From the NCBI GenBank assembly GCA_020465985.1, contig JAANYP010002834.1:116001-180000 (forward strand): a stretch of DNA of 64,000 nucleotides, in the 5' to 3' direction. Every line of letters begins with the position of its first letter. Position 1 is the first letter of the stretch. The notes under the pieces are model-generated. The model was not told the DNA's origin and did not search any database. It saw only the letters and a list, made by a program, of their open reading frames with translations. A program made the position numbers and the translations under genes. This DNA comes from Centrapalus pauciflorus (taxonomy: Eukaryota; Streptophyta; Magnoliopsida; Asterales; Asteraceae). Below are positions 45,255 to 56,693 of the stretch, in pieces.

Positions 45255-47747
45255 TTATGAGCTCCATGCTAACGCCTTTATCTCAACTTTTGGCAAGGAG
45301 TTGAAATCTTTCAGTCTTCTTCTGAGATACTGGAGGCCATCCTTTCGCTTGATAAAGAATAGCTGCAGTTCTCGATCAAAGAACCAGCTTAAAATGTTTC
45401 CTGATAGCTCTCCAGCACCAGGCACGTGCATCTTTTTCTTCAGCTCTAAATTCTTTTTCTCTGCCCTGAACCACAGCTTCCTTTTTTCTTCATTTGTAAG
45501 CTCTCTGGCAGGCTCTTCAATTGATGATTCAGCATTTAAAGAAGCTTTGACTACTTCTATGTCAATCATATTATTTCCTTTCGACACATATGTATCTGTG
45601 ATAGGGTTTTGTTGAACGATGATCTCATTCGCCTCATCTTCTTCATCAACATAGACCTCATCATCAGATTTCCAGTCTGCTATGTCTTCAGGCACGAACT
45701 CCCCCTCTTCAAGGTCTTCAATTTCATCCTTAAAATCAAAACCAAAGTCTAACGGCTCTTCCTCGATATCCATCAGAACTTCAATGATTTCATTCATATC
45801 GCTCTCGACCACCTTCGAGGAACTTGCCTCTCCTCCTTCGGCTTCACCTTGACTAGGCTCTCCCTGTACTTCAGTTCCTAGAGCAGCAGGAAAATCTACT
45901 GGCTCATTCTCTTTTGGTGCACTGGGATCATCGCCTTCATCATCATTTCCCCTTCTTGGCTCCTCACTATCCCTACAACTGGTCTCCCCCTGAGCCTTTA
46001 GATTTTTCAATAACTGCTCGATAAGGGACCTCATTGACCGGATTTCGGCAGCTTGATCTGCCACAAAGGATTTTAGCTCAAGATTTTCTTCCTCCATCTT
46101 TCTAACAGCTTTCTTTAACTCAGCATTTTCTTTGTCAATATTTGCGTTATGAGTCTGTATCTCACCAACGGCTTTTGTCAATTGAAAGATTTGGACTTGC
46201 TGGAAGTCAACCTTGCTCCTCAGCTCAGAAAACCTTTGATTGTCCATGAAGGTTGATGATGTGGATGGTATGGATTGGATGGGAGTGGGGATGATTGGTG
46301 GAGGAACGGATGTTTGAACAGGTGGTGGTTGTGGAATGGGTTCTGATGGTTGGGCAGAAGGTATTTCTGGCTCAGGAGCAGAGCCTGATGAAGCTCCCTG
46401 CATGAAGCGATGTCTCTTTGCTCTCTGCCTCGGTATCAAAGGAGCTACTTCTTCTTCCTCAAAATCCGAGTCATCTGACTCCCTTGCAGCTCTTCTGCTT
46501 CTAACTCCTTCCTCAACCACAACTAATCTTGATCCATATGTCCTTATGTGAATGGACGGATCTGCGGTCACTGTGTTTGGCGCCTCAACCTCAATCTCTT
46601 CAACTTCTTCTGACTCAGAATCAGAAGTTGATTCGGCTTCACCTGCTGCTTCAGGTTGATAATCATCAATCTGCTTAAAAATATCAACTTCTCCTTCTGG
46701 AGGTTCCAGAAGATCTCCAACCAACTCAGCAGTAATTTGCTCATTTGCATTCGGACCAGATGCCCAAATCTCTTCCAACGTTTGAAGTGTCGGATCAGAT
46801 ATAGGTGGAACTGTTGAAGGACCAGCCTCTTCCGTCTCTTGCACTTGTCTTGTGGAAGGCCTATCAGCCTGAATTTGTCTCGCAGATGGCCTTTGCCTCC
46901 TCCTCTGTTGTTGAGGCCTCGGTTGTGGCGGTTGCTGTTGTTGCGGTTGTTGTGAACTTGCATATCCCCTGCCCAGTTGGCACCTTCCCCAACTTGGAAA
47001 TCTGGATTGACTACTGCCCCAAACAGTGGTGCCTCCACTGGCCTCGCTAATCTTCCATGATGAGCTTGACAATCTGCAAAGATGCGTTTATCAATCATCG
47101 CAATACTTTGAATTTCATTTAGCTGTGGCAGGTTCGGTAGAAAATGTCTGATCAGCATCATTACGAATCTTGGATAAAGCAGAAATCTTTCTCTGTCTGG
47201 AGCTGTTATTTGTTGAACAAACTCGGTGAAGAACATTTCTGAGAAGCTAAACCTTTCATTATAAACCAATGCTATCATCCCTGACTGAATCTTTGAGACA
47301 ATGTAATCAAATCCTGCTTTCTTGGCGGCAAAACACACCATAAAAACGTGTGCCAAATATCGTCATTGTCCTATAAGCCCGCTCTTCATGAAAGAGGACT
47401 TAGCCACGTCTAGGCTATATCCCATTCTAACAAAAGCCACCTGCCTGATTGATAACGGGAAGTCAATCGGCCCATTATCTTGTTCTTGAGATCCTAGCTG
47501 TAAAACTTGACGTAACATGTCCGCTGAAAACACTAGAGGGTGTCCAGCGACCCTCGTCCTTAATACTGTAGTAACAGTACAGTCTACTTGTAAATGATCC
47601 CAAAACTGACGAACGTAAGGGATGACTATCTGAATATTATGGGATAGAGCATATGCAATCCTTGATCCAATCAAAAAATCCACCATCTGGCGGTAGGCTT
47701 GAGCCTCTGGAATCGCATGGTCCGGAGAGATGACCATATTATGCTTA
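45255..47747 (-). pseudogene. Sire-C third ORF, main part
   Basis: Reads from the Sire-D junction: VPKHNMVISPDHAIPEAQAY, QFWDHLQVDCTVTTVLRTRV, a TGA at 47361-47363 (Trp expected), then RYLAHVFMVCFAAK and RFLLYPRFVMMLIRHFL. A frameshift near 46.96 kb leads to the 45255-47072 frame: Gln/Pro/Arg-rich, acidic, then a coiled coil (KENAELKKAVRKMEEENLEL) and an acidic C-terminal part. The N-terminal domain matches proteins I know as frequent, function-unknown ORFs of copia elements. No signal peptide or membrane helix is visible, so 'env-like' describes position only. Confidence 0.68.
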
Positions 47748-47752
47748 GGAAC
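47748..47752 (+). other. Target-site duplication of Sire-D (left)
   Basis: ggaac here and at 52816-52820. Perfect. Confidence 0.96.
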
Positions 47753-48055
47753 TGTTGGGTACAAATTTATATAGAGTTGTAATCAATTTTATTGTAAAAG
47801 TTCAGGGGTTGTTTGTGTAAATACTCAATACTTTGTATTGTGTATAAATAGGAGTGTATGTGTACTGTTATAAGGGGATTGAGGAATACACATACACGGA
47901 TCTGATTGATAGAGAAAAAGTGTTGTGCAAGTCACCAAGAACATCAATGTAATATTCTCTCATCTCAATCTAAGCATTTGATTTTATGTGTTGATAATAA
48001 TTGTTCATATGAATTGTGTTGTATATGATTGAATTGCATGAAATATGAATTCACA
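47753..48055 (+). repeat. Sire-D 5' LTR
   Basis: TGTTGGGTAC...TTCACA, TATA box TATAAATAG at 47843-47851. Confidence 0.95.
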
Positions 48056-48057
48056 AT

Positions 48058-48070
48058 TGGTATCAGAGCC
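48058..48070 (+). other. Sire-D primer-binding site, initiator tRNA-Met
   Basis: TGGTATCAGAGCC, two bases after the LTR. Confidence 0.92.
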
Positions 48071-48479
48071 TAATATGGTTGAAATTGATTGAATTTTGAA
48101 TCTGAAAATTCATTTTTCGAACATTGTTACATCAATTTTTTTTCGAAAACAGAAAATTAATTGAGGTTTTTGATTCTGTGGATGAATTGAAGTGAAAATT
48201 GGAACGAAAATGAAGCATTTGAATTCGAATCAATTGTGAAAAACATCATATTTTAATTCCAAACACACAAGATTTAATTTGGATTTTACTGAATTTTTTG
48301 AAAAAAGTGTGCTCTTGAGGTTTTTGGTCGATTTTTGGATTTTAATCTGAAATTAGGCAAAGTTGTTTCACAAAAAGTGTTTCTGTGTTAAAAACGAACA
48401 TTCAATTTTAATCTGGAATCAATTTGTGGATTTTTGTTAAAAATTGAATTTTTGAAATTAAATTTTGAAGTTTTCTGTT

Positions 48480-48890
48480 GAAACTCGGGCAAAGGTTCAA
48501 TCAATACTTTAATCGAGTTTGAATCTGTGATAATCGAGATTCATGATGTATCATTCGAGTTTATCACTTCATTATTCGAATTTTAATCCTTTATCATTCG
48601 AGTTTATTCATTCGAGTTTGATTCATTTATTCGAGTTTGATTCATTCATTCGAGTTTGATTCATTCATTCGAGTTTGATTGATTCATTCGAGTTTCAGGC
48701 TTATTCATTCAAGTTTGATTCCTTGTTATTCGAGTTTAGTGATTAATCAATCGAGTTTATTGCCTTTTTAACCGAGTTTCATACTTAGTTCATCGAGTTT
48801 CAAGCTACTTCAGTCGAGTTTAATTCTTCATCAATCGAGTTTGATTTTATTCATTCGAGTTTCATCTTTTATCATTCGAGTTTGAATATA
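48480..48890 (+). repeat. ATTCGAGTTT array in the Sire-D leader
   Basis: About 16 copies of CGAGTTT, most within ATTCGAGTTT, spaced 11-30 nt. A few neighbours form near-tandem units (TTCGAGTTTGATTCATTCA). The same motif, sense and position occur in Sire-A and Sire-C. 48071-48479, between PBS and array, is AT-rich leader without an ORF. Confidence 0.88.
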
Positions 48891-49100
48891 TGACCTGTTC
48901 TGCTTAAATTAGTCATAACTCCAGAAAAAAGTTATGGGCATTTTTCTGCAGAAAAGCTGAAATTTCAACGTTAAAAAGTAATTTCAGAGTTGATTTTTCA
49001 CAAGTTAACATTAACTGAAATAGTTTTCCAAAGTTTTATCAGAATTCACTCAGTTTTTTCCATAAAAGATCTTGGAAGATTCAATTTCAAGCAATTCAAA

Positions 49101-50312
49101 ATGACATATGAACAACTTTCAAAATCTGAGCTGATCGCCAAACTTACTGAATCTGAGAAGATTCGTAAGAACAATTATGACATTCTCGTTCAGTTAAATA
49201 GTGATAAACATTTGGCGTTACGTGACGTACAAATACTGAATGAAGAAATTCAAAGCTTAAAAGAAAAACAAAACTCTGAGAGTTGTGCTCATCAATTGAA
49301 AATATCTGAATTACTTAAAGAACTTGATGAGCTGAAACAAGAAAATTTTTAGAATGCAACTCAACTGAAATATCTTTTGCCTGAAAGATCTGACATTTAC
49401 AAGAAAGTTAAGGATCTTGAAGATACACTTTCTAAGACAAAACAAACTTATCAGAATTGTATTTTAAACGAAAATGAAGAAATTTTTGCTCTTCAACAAG
49501 AGTTGTCTTTAACTAAAGATTTGATTGAGAAGGAAAGACATGAGTTCTTACTTAAAGAACAAGATTTTAAATCAAAATCTGAATTGTTTGAAGATGAAAG
49601 ACAAATGTTCTTAATCAAAGAACAATCTTTTAAATCTGATTATCAATCATTTGATCATGACAGAAATTCAAATTTAGTCATTATCAAAAGTTTGGAAGAT
49701 CAGATACTTCATCTTACAAAACAATTACATGTGTTTACTTCATCAACTGAGTCAAAGGTTAAGACCCCTTCTTCAGTATGTTTAAAATCCAATGTTGATC
49801 ACTCTGGTTTGTCTTCTGAAAGTGAAGTGACTCTAACTAACTGTGCTAAGTTTGATTCATCTTCAGATTTGAAACTTAAGTATCTTCTCAAGATACATAA
49901 AGGCAAAGACAAAATCTTTGAACAAATTCCGGTCAAGATTTACACTGGTGAATCTTCGAAGTCAAATTTTCCTAAAGCATCTGAAAATACTAGTCATTCT
50001 AATCAGAAAACATTTTCACAGAAATATACCAAGTATTATCAGAAACAGGCAAGAACCGGACAGTTTTTCAAAAAGAAGAGTTCGCAAAAGTCTGATCATT
50101 CAAATTCAAGTTTCTTTAGAAATTCAGATATTCAATTTTCTCCTACTCAAAGGAATTTGTTTTCTGCTTTTGAAAGAGAAGCTGATAGTTATAACTTGCA
50201 ATGGGTACCTAAACCCAAGTACAAGTGGGTACCAAAACCCGTTTTGAAATGGGTACCCAAGAGCGCTAACAAGTCTGGATCCAGATCTTTTTGGATACCA
50301 AAGACATCTTAA
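49101..50312 (+). pseudogene. Sire-D Gag-spacer ORF (coiled coil plus WVPK repeats)
   Basis: ATG at 49101 (MTYEQLSKSELIAKL) opens about 404 codons with a single TAG at 49350-49352. The first 200 residues are heptad-rich coiled coil (LQQELSLTKDLIEKERHEFL). A Ser/Lys/Gln-rich middle follows, and the end carries three repeats QWVPKPKY, KWVPKPVL, KWVPKSAN and then FWIPKTS. It matches in order and composition the segment between zinc knuckle and protease of Sire-A (1771-2846 and 864-1385). It is the only long ORF of this element. Capsid, knuckle and enzyme domains are absent. Function unknown. Confidence 0.7.
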
Positions 50313-50327
50313 ATTTTGCAGGTTATA

Positions 50328-50550
50328 GGTTTCTTATCATTCCAGATAAGGACCCGTTCCTCATTTCAAAAGGCTCTTGATTACTTCAGGTCAAGACCCG
50401 TGCTTAAACTCAAAATTGGTTTCTAGTTAATTCAGACTAGAATTCGGACTTTAATGAACCAGAGACAAAGGCTTTCAGTTACATCAGACTGTAACCCGAG
50501 CTTCCGCGACATATGGCTTCTAATCATTTTAGATTAGAACTCGAGTCTGA
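50328..50550 (+). repeat. Tandem array of five hairpins in Sire-D
   Basis: Units begin with GG at 50328, 50372, 50418, 50470 and 50515. Each holds an inverted repeat around an 8-nt loop: CTTAT/ATAAG (50333-50350), CTTGA/TCAAG (50376-50395), TTCTAGT/ACTAGAA (50421-50442), CAGT/ACTG (50476-50491) and TTCTAAT/ATTAGAA (50518-50539). Loops are CATTCCAG, TACTTCAG, TAATTCAG, TACATCAG and CATTTTAG. RACCCGWRCTT-like text follows each. Confidence 0.85.
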
Positions 50551-52503
50551 GAGACAAATCTTACTGGAATTCCTGTCCTGAATTCAACTCTGAAGCTGAA
50601 ATTGACAAACAGGGAGTTTTTATTTTTATAATTTTTTGCTCCTGATTTAATTTCTCTGAGTTGACTAACTTTGTGTGCTTATTTCTAGGGGGAGTTTCAG
50701 ACGCACTTTGACGATGACATTTTTCAAAATTGTGTGTGATTTTTCACGAAAATATTTGATACACACATAAAAAGAGTTTTTGAGCTGAAAAGCAAAATAT
50801 TTTCATTTTTTTTCTGATTCTCTGAATCTCTCATTGAGATTAATTGATCTAATCTCTTTTATGTTCATTATCTCATTTCTTCTGAGATTCTCTTTGTTAC
50901 AATGCTTCCAATTCATAATGGATTCTCTTTGTTATCTCCCAAGTGCTAATTCTTTCAAGAAAATCTGGTTCTTTTCATTTCATATATCAGATTTTCTATT
51001 TTATTATGATATCTCCCATATTCTTTGAATATAATCTCTCTGATATCCCTTGAGCTTCAAAGCTGAAAATCTTACTGCTGACTTCGATTATGTACCAATT
51101 TGAGTGATAGGCATAAATTTCGCTTTCCATGGTCTAACCAGAACCGGAATACCTACCCAAGGAGCAAACCATCTATAGTTTGTGTGGGTGAGGGTTCTTT
51201 AGGTTTATTAGTTGAGAAGTGTCAGTCATCACGAGATACTGATATGGTCGAGCAGAGGTAAAATGTAAATGAAAGGGATATTAAAAGGAGATGGTGGTGC
51301 ATCAGATCATGCTTTTCTTATAAAGCTGACTGAATTTAATTCTGAAAAGTGAGCCGGAGGGAGCTAGGTTTGAAAAATGCTGAGAGCTAAGAGTTGAGAA
51401 AGGATTTGAAGAAAAGATAATCCTATCTTACACCGTGTCTGCTGGGTAAACCACATAATCTATCAAGCCCTAGGTGACTTGATATTGAAAAAGACGTCAT
51501 GGACCCAGTGACGCATGCACTTAACCCAACCAACTACTCAGTTATCTCTCAAAAGATTTCTGTTTCAATAATCACGGAGATATAGCACATTTCTATCGAT
51601 ATATCATTTGGATATTATTGATATTGAAACAAGGAAGACAGTTGCTCCGGTCTCCAATTTCATTTGATGCACATTGTGTCTAGAGCTGATTATATACACT
51701 TTTAGGACACATCGAGTCTAACAGTCTGCGTGACTATAAACTGTTAGTCCAAAGTGACTAAGCTGGAACAAATATGAGTGATTCTTTCATGATAAAGGAT
51801 TTCACGATGACTATTTGGAAATCCTACCAGTGTTAACATCACGCCAGCGCTGAAAGTAGGTCACATAGATTTTGTCTATTGTGCGAACAGGAATCCTATG
51901 TGGACCTGGACTTGTTTTCTCACAAAATGAATGTGTTTCATTTTCCCCAAAGTTGTAAAGCTTTGTTTTTGTTCTAAAAAGATATAATATCAATTCGAGG
52001 GGGAGTAAACTTTTTGAGGGGGTGAGATAAATCTGTTTTGTATAGGGGGAGAGATATTAGTTTAAGGGGGAGAAAATCAATTTGTAATAATTTCGGAGTT
52101 GTAATTGTTGTTGTATTTCTTCTACTGTAATTTCATTGAATTAATGTTTCTAAAGTTTATGCATGATGTTCATAATTTTTTATGATCATCATGACGGGGA
52201 GAAAAGCTGTATTTCAAAAACAACTGTTGAGTAGTTTGAAATCAACTGAAGGCAATTGCTACATCATCTCAAGACAATTGATCAAGGAAGAGATTTAAAA
52301 GCTATTCATGATCCAAGGGGTAGTGTGCTTACAAGAAAAGAGAAGATCAGAATAGAAGAGATGTGAAGATCAGAGTGAGACAATAAAGAAGAAGATTTTA
52401 TCAGAAGATTCAGAGATCGAAGAGAATGTGCAAGAAAAGTTTCAAGAAAGAATGTTCAAGTTCCCTGCAATGTACTTTAATTTGAAAATTGATTTCATCT
52501 CTA
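50551..52503 (+). other. Sire-D 3' region: third-ORF relic and PPT-like tracts
   Basis: No usable ORF. 51495-51690 is recognisably related to Sire-B 16005-16200 (shared agtgacgca, tttcaat..tcacgg, atattgaaaca, gtctagagc in the same order), so it is a relic of a third ORF. Purine tracts like a PPT occur at 50689-50697, 51997-52004, 52016-52022, 52044-52053 and 52064-52073. Confidence 0.6.
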
Positions 52504-52513
52504 AGGGGGAGAT
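52504..52513 (+). other. Sire-D polypurine tract
   Basis: AGGGGGAGAT-type tract directly before the LTR TG at 52514. Confidence 0.88.
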
Positions 52514-52815
52514 TGTTGGGTACAAATTTATATAGAGTTGTAATCAATTTTATTGTAAAAGTTCAGGGGTTATTAGTGTAAATACTCAATACTTTGTATT
52601 GTGTATAAATAGGAGTGTATGTGTACTATTATAAGGGATTGAGGAATACACATACACGGATCTGATTGATAGAGAAAAAGTGTTGTGCAAGTCACCAAGA
52701 ACATCAATGTAATATTCTCTCATCTCAATCTAAGCATTCGATTTTATGTGTTGATAATAATTGTTCATATGAATTGTGTTGTATATGATTGAATTGCATG
52801 AATTATGAATTCACA
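52514..52815 (+). repeat. Sire-D 3' LTR
   Basis: 302 bp, collinear with 47753-48055. TATA box at 52604-52612. Confidence 0.95.
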
Positions 52816-52838
52816 GGAACAAAAATTCTATCTGCCAT
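52816..52838 (-). pseudogene. Sire-C third ORF, start codon segment
   Basis: On the minus strand the ATG at 52838-52836 gives MADRIFV and then meets the Sire-D insertion. The next codons are at 47747 and below. Too short for ordinary ORF calling, but it fixes the start of the third ORF and shows that Sire-D landed within its first ten codons. Confidence 0.75.
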
Positions 52839-54916
52839 GACTGCACAATAAAGCATATAAGATATTAGAATTATTAAATAGACATAAACTTGTTTAAATT
52901 CAAATTTGTTTTATTTTGAACTTGTATAAGTACAAAATATAACACCTATGAATTTCTACAAGTTTAATTTAAATTTTAAGCAAATAATTCGAACATAATA
53001 TTAAAGTCGAAGACACATTCGAAACTATCCTCAATTCGAATTTAGTGGCATCTTCGAGTTTAGTGACAAACTCGAAGCCTCTATCAAATTCGAATTTAAG
53101 AACAAATTCGAAGGAGTCGGTACAGATAACAACAAAAATCCAAGATTTTAACCATTTTAGACTTAGAAAATTACATTCATTAGTCCTAATAGGTTCTAAT
53201 CAAAGATATTTGTGGTCAATTTGATGTTTCACCGGTTCAAAGTTTGTTATTTTGAAATATAAACTTTCCACCAATAAAACATCAAAATCCGTTAATTTTG
53301 GCTCAAATGGAGTCTAAAACCACCTAAATCTTGTACAACACTATTGTTTATACCTAGATTTGTTTGTAGTCTCGAACACAAATGGACAAAAGTCGACAAA
53401 TAGTAAGAAACTCGAAAATCGGCAAAGTCGAAGGAACAAAGTCGAAATCTCTCTGATAAACTCGAAGGGTGAAAGTCGAAGGTAGATGATTTATGACTAT
53501 CACTGTTGACCTATTTATACCAACCTCCTTCTAGTTTGTGAACCTTTCTCGAGTTTACTGTAAAACTCGAGGCCCTGCCAAATTCGAATGTATATTCAAA
53601 TTTTGCTTAGACTCGAATTTAATATGAAAATTTTGAAAATATTGAAAATCTTTGAAATAAATTCAACTTTTTCAACTTTTACAACCTTTTCGTGTAACGA
53701 AATAAACTATGCCAAATCTTTTACCCTAAGCACAAGATTTTCACGCAATGGTTATTTTATTCAACTAGGAATGCACCCTTAGTAATTTTGACCTTTTTCC
53801 TAAGTAAAAATAAAAATAAAAGTAAAATAAAAGTAAAAATAAAATAAGATAAATTAAAGTTAACATTGTGAACAAAAATTAAACTTAGACTAAACTAAAT
53901 TATCTAAAATTTACAACCTATACTAAACACTTAACAGGGTATTTTTGACAAGTATAGTCAAAGAAAGGTTCAATCAGATAGCGGCGTCAAATACGCACTT
54001 TCAGTACTTAAACTTTCACACTTAGGAATTTTTGATTCCTTTGATTGTTTGTCGTGACATACATTTCTAGCCGATTGTTGGTATTATTTTCCCTTTAAAC
54101 ATGTTACATTTCGGAATATCCCTTGGCCTTTTTATTTATCATGAAATTATCTTACGTGACTCAAACATAGACATACTTTTATGATCAAGGCATACACACA
54201 ATGAATATAACTTTTTGGTATTTGCAAACTTTCTTTAAAAGGCAAACATCAGACTCAGGTCTGTATTTACATACAACAAAGTGTCTTAGTTTGTCTTATG
54301 GTTTATTTTTAAAGCTTGCGAGATAGCGGTGACAGGTCTGTACTTACGTACAACAGAGTTACTTGTTTTGACTCTCAACCCAGTATGATTTTTCTATTCT
54401 TTCCATTTTAAGATGTATCTGATGTTGCTATACATCCCCAGAAAGTTTGCATACCTCATTTAGAATCAAAGTTTGTATGTCTCTAACATAAAAAATTAAG
54501 ACCGATTGGTCATACATCTAAGTTAGTGACACGTTTGACTTTTTCTTGAATATTTTATTAGCCTTGAGACTCCCTATATGTATTATGCCTACCAACATAT
54601 CATACTTAATGTATAATGCTTAGATATTTAGGTGCATTATGTTTGAAAACTAAACACTTAGAGCTTGTATTAACTGTGCTAATTTTCGTTACTTTGAACC
54701 TATGCATCTAAGACTTAACTCTTTTTATGATATTCTCTTTTTTTTGAATTTTTTATGGTTTTCTCTCTTTTTTTTTGTTTTTCATAAATAAAAGCAAGAA
54801 AATAAAATATCCTACTTACTTACTATAAAAGAAAACTATCCTAAGTTACTAAACTTACTATAAAAAGAAAGAAAGACTATTGCTATAAAAGGAAATAAAA
54901 CTCTACTAAGGTCAAT
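52839..54916 (-). other. Sire-C spacer between RNase H and third ORF
   Basis: About 2 kb without an ORF. 52985-53610 is unusually rich in TTCGAA/CTCGAA/TCGAGTTT motifs, the same family as the leader arrays. A simple A-rich TAAAA repeat occupies 53805-53855. It may hold signals for expressing the third ORF from a separate RNA; nothing in the sequence proves this. Confidence 0.6.
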
Positions 54917-55433
54917 TTACTCTGGGTTACGCATTCCATTTAGTTGAATCAAATACTCAAACCATGACTTATCAAAAGCTTTTGTAAATAAATCAGCATT
55001 ATTATCATCCGTTGCCACTTTTACCAGCTTGATTAAGTTCTTTTTAGCACAATCATGTATAAAATGATGTCTTATGTCTATGTGCTTGGTTTTATTATGT
55101 TTAACTGGATTATTAGTTATAGCAATTGTTGACTGGTTATCTATTCTAATAGGAGTATGAGTGTAAGTCAAACCGTAATCCCGCAATTGTTGTTGTATCC
55201 ATAGATACTGTGAACAGCAACTACCAGCAGCAACGTATTCGGCCTCGCACGTTGACACGGCTACCGAAGTCTGTTTCTTGCATTGCCAGGAAACGAGTCT
55301 CCCTCCTAGGAACTGACAACCTCCAGTTGTTGACTTGCGCGTCAAGATGCATCCTCCGTAGTCTGAATCAGTGAACGCCTCCAATTCCAGATCGCCTTCC
55401 GCGTGATACCAAAGTCCCAGCTTCGGTTTCGAC
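54917..55433 (-). pseudogene. Sire-C RNase H
   Basis: AFTDSDYGGCILTRKSTTG (first Asp), SVAVSTCEAEYVAAGSC (Glu), IRIDNQSTIAITNN (Asp), HIDIRHHFIHD and NADLFTKA: a complete copia RNase H with all acidic residues. Its frame starts one shift away from the RT frame (KRILR then YDKSK), so Gag-Pol is broken at about 55434. It ends at a stop at the left edge. Confidence 0.9.
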
Positions 55434-56693
55434 TTATCGTAGAATCCGCTTCACAGCTTTCATGTGCATCTCTTTCGGATTAGCTTGAAACCTAGCACAA
55501 ATACAAACAGCAAACATAATATCGGGTCTTGAAGCAGTTAAATACATAAGTGACCCAATCATGGCCCGATATAACGTCGGATCCACATCGGTATCACTTT
55601 CAGTACCCGGTCCGAGATTGTGATTCACTTGAATCGGCGTGCTGAAATGAGTTGTCAGTTTTGTCCCTTCCATCCAGAATCGCTCTAATATGTCGTAGAC
55701 ATACTTCGTTTGATGGATAAACATCCCCTCCTTCTTTTGGTCAACTTGCAAACCCAAAAAGAAATTCAACTCAACCATTGCACTCATCTCGAATTTTGAC
55801 TTCATCACCTTTTCAAAATCCTTGCACATTTGCTCGTCTGATGATCTAAAGATGATATCATCGACGTACACTTGTACCAAGATGAAGTGTTCTCCTTTTC
55901 GTTTTACGAACAGTGCACTGTCTATCCTTCCTCTTTCAAACCCATTTTCTAATAGATGGTTGGACAGAGTTTCGTACCACGGCCTTGGTGCTTGATGCAA
56001 TCCATACAGAGCCTTATCTAATCGATATACTCTGTCTGGATATTTTGGATCTGTAAATCCGGGCGGCTGTTCTACCTATACCAGTTCCTTCACTTTCCCA
56101 TAAAGGAAAGCACTCTTAACGTCTAGCTGATAAACCTTAAAGCCCTTGAAGGAAGCAAAAGCTAGTAACAGACGAATTGCTTCCAACCTTGATACTGGCG
56201 CGAACACCTCATTATAATCGATTCCTTCCTCTTGGTTGAAACCCTTTACAACTAACCTTGCTTTGTTGCAAGTGACTATACCCTGATCGTCTCTTTTGCA
56301 CTTAAAAACCCATTTGGTTCCTATCGCTATTTCCCCTCGAGGGAATGGAACTAACTCCCACACTTCTAGTTTCCTAAATTGTGACAATTCTTCCTGCATC
56401 GCTTCAACCAAAGAGTTATCTTTTAGTGCCATTTGCACGTTTTTCGGCTCTACTTGCGAGATGAAACAAGAATAGAGGCAGGTATGAAAGGCCTCGGAGT
56501 CATTTATTATCGACAACAACACAGTGTTGTTATTTAAACTACTCCTAGTCCTCACACCCGCATTAGGATTTCCTATAATGCTTTCTATAGGGTGGTTCTT
56601 GTTGATCCTAGATTTCTCTATCTCGTCAACTCTCAGATTATCTTTTAAATTTGATCCTATTTCACCTAACGGGGGAACGACCTCACACTCCAC
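55434..56693 (-). pseudogene. Sire-C reverse transcriptase
   Basis: First part 56076-56693: EAMQEELSQFRKLEVWELV, GTKWVFKCKRDDQG, RLVVKGFNQEEGIDYNEVF and YQLDVKSAFLYGK with the first catalytic Asp. A TAG at about 56076 replaces the usual Tyr of the following VEQPPGF. Second part 55434-56000: LHQAPRPWYETL, VQVYVDDIIFRS (YVDD catalytic box), FFLGLQVDQ and SLMYLTASRPDIMFAV. Copia-type RT with two disabling lesions. Confidence 0.92.

Larger units (their letters stand above)
47753..52815 (+). mobile_element. Sire-D: non-autonomous copia element
   Basis: LTRs 47753-48055 (303 bp) and 52514-52815 (302 bp), about five substitutions apart by eye, TSD ggaac. It has an initiator-Met PBS, a CGAGTTT array in the leader, one spacer-type ORF, a hairpin array, relics similar to the Sire-B third ORF, several PPT-like tracts and a terminal PPT. 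No capsid, protease, integrase or RT text is present, so it must have been mobilised in trans. Confidence 0.93.

Noticed and set aside
46336..46551. Plus-strand frame inside the Sire-C third ORF
   Set aside because: Shadow of the minus-strand coding region, which has a coherent domain order.
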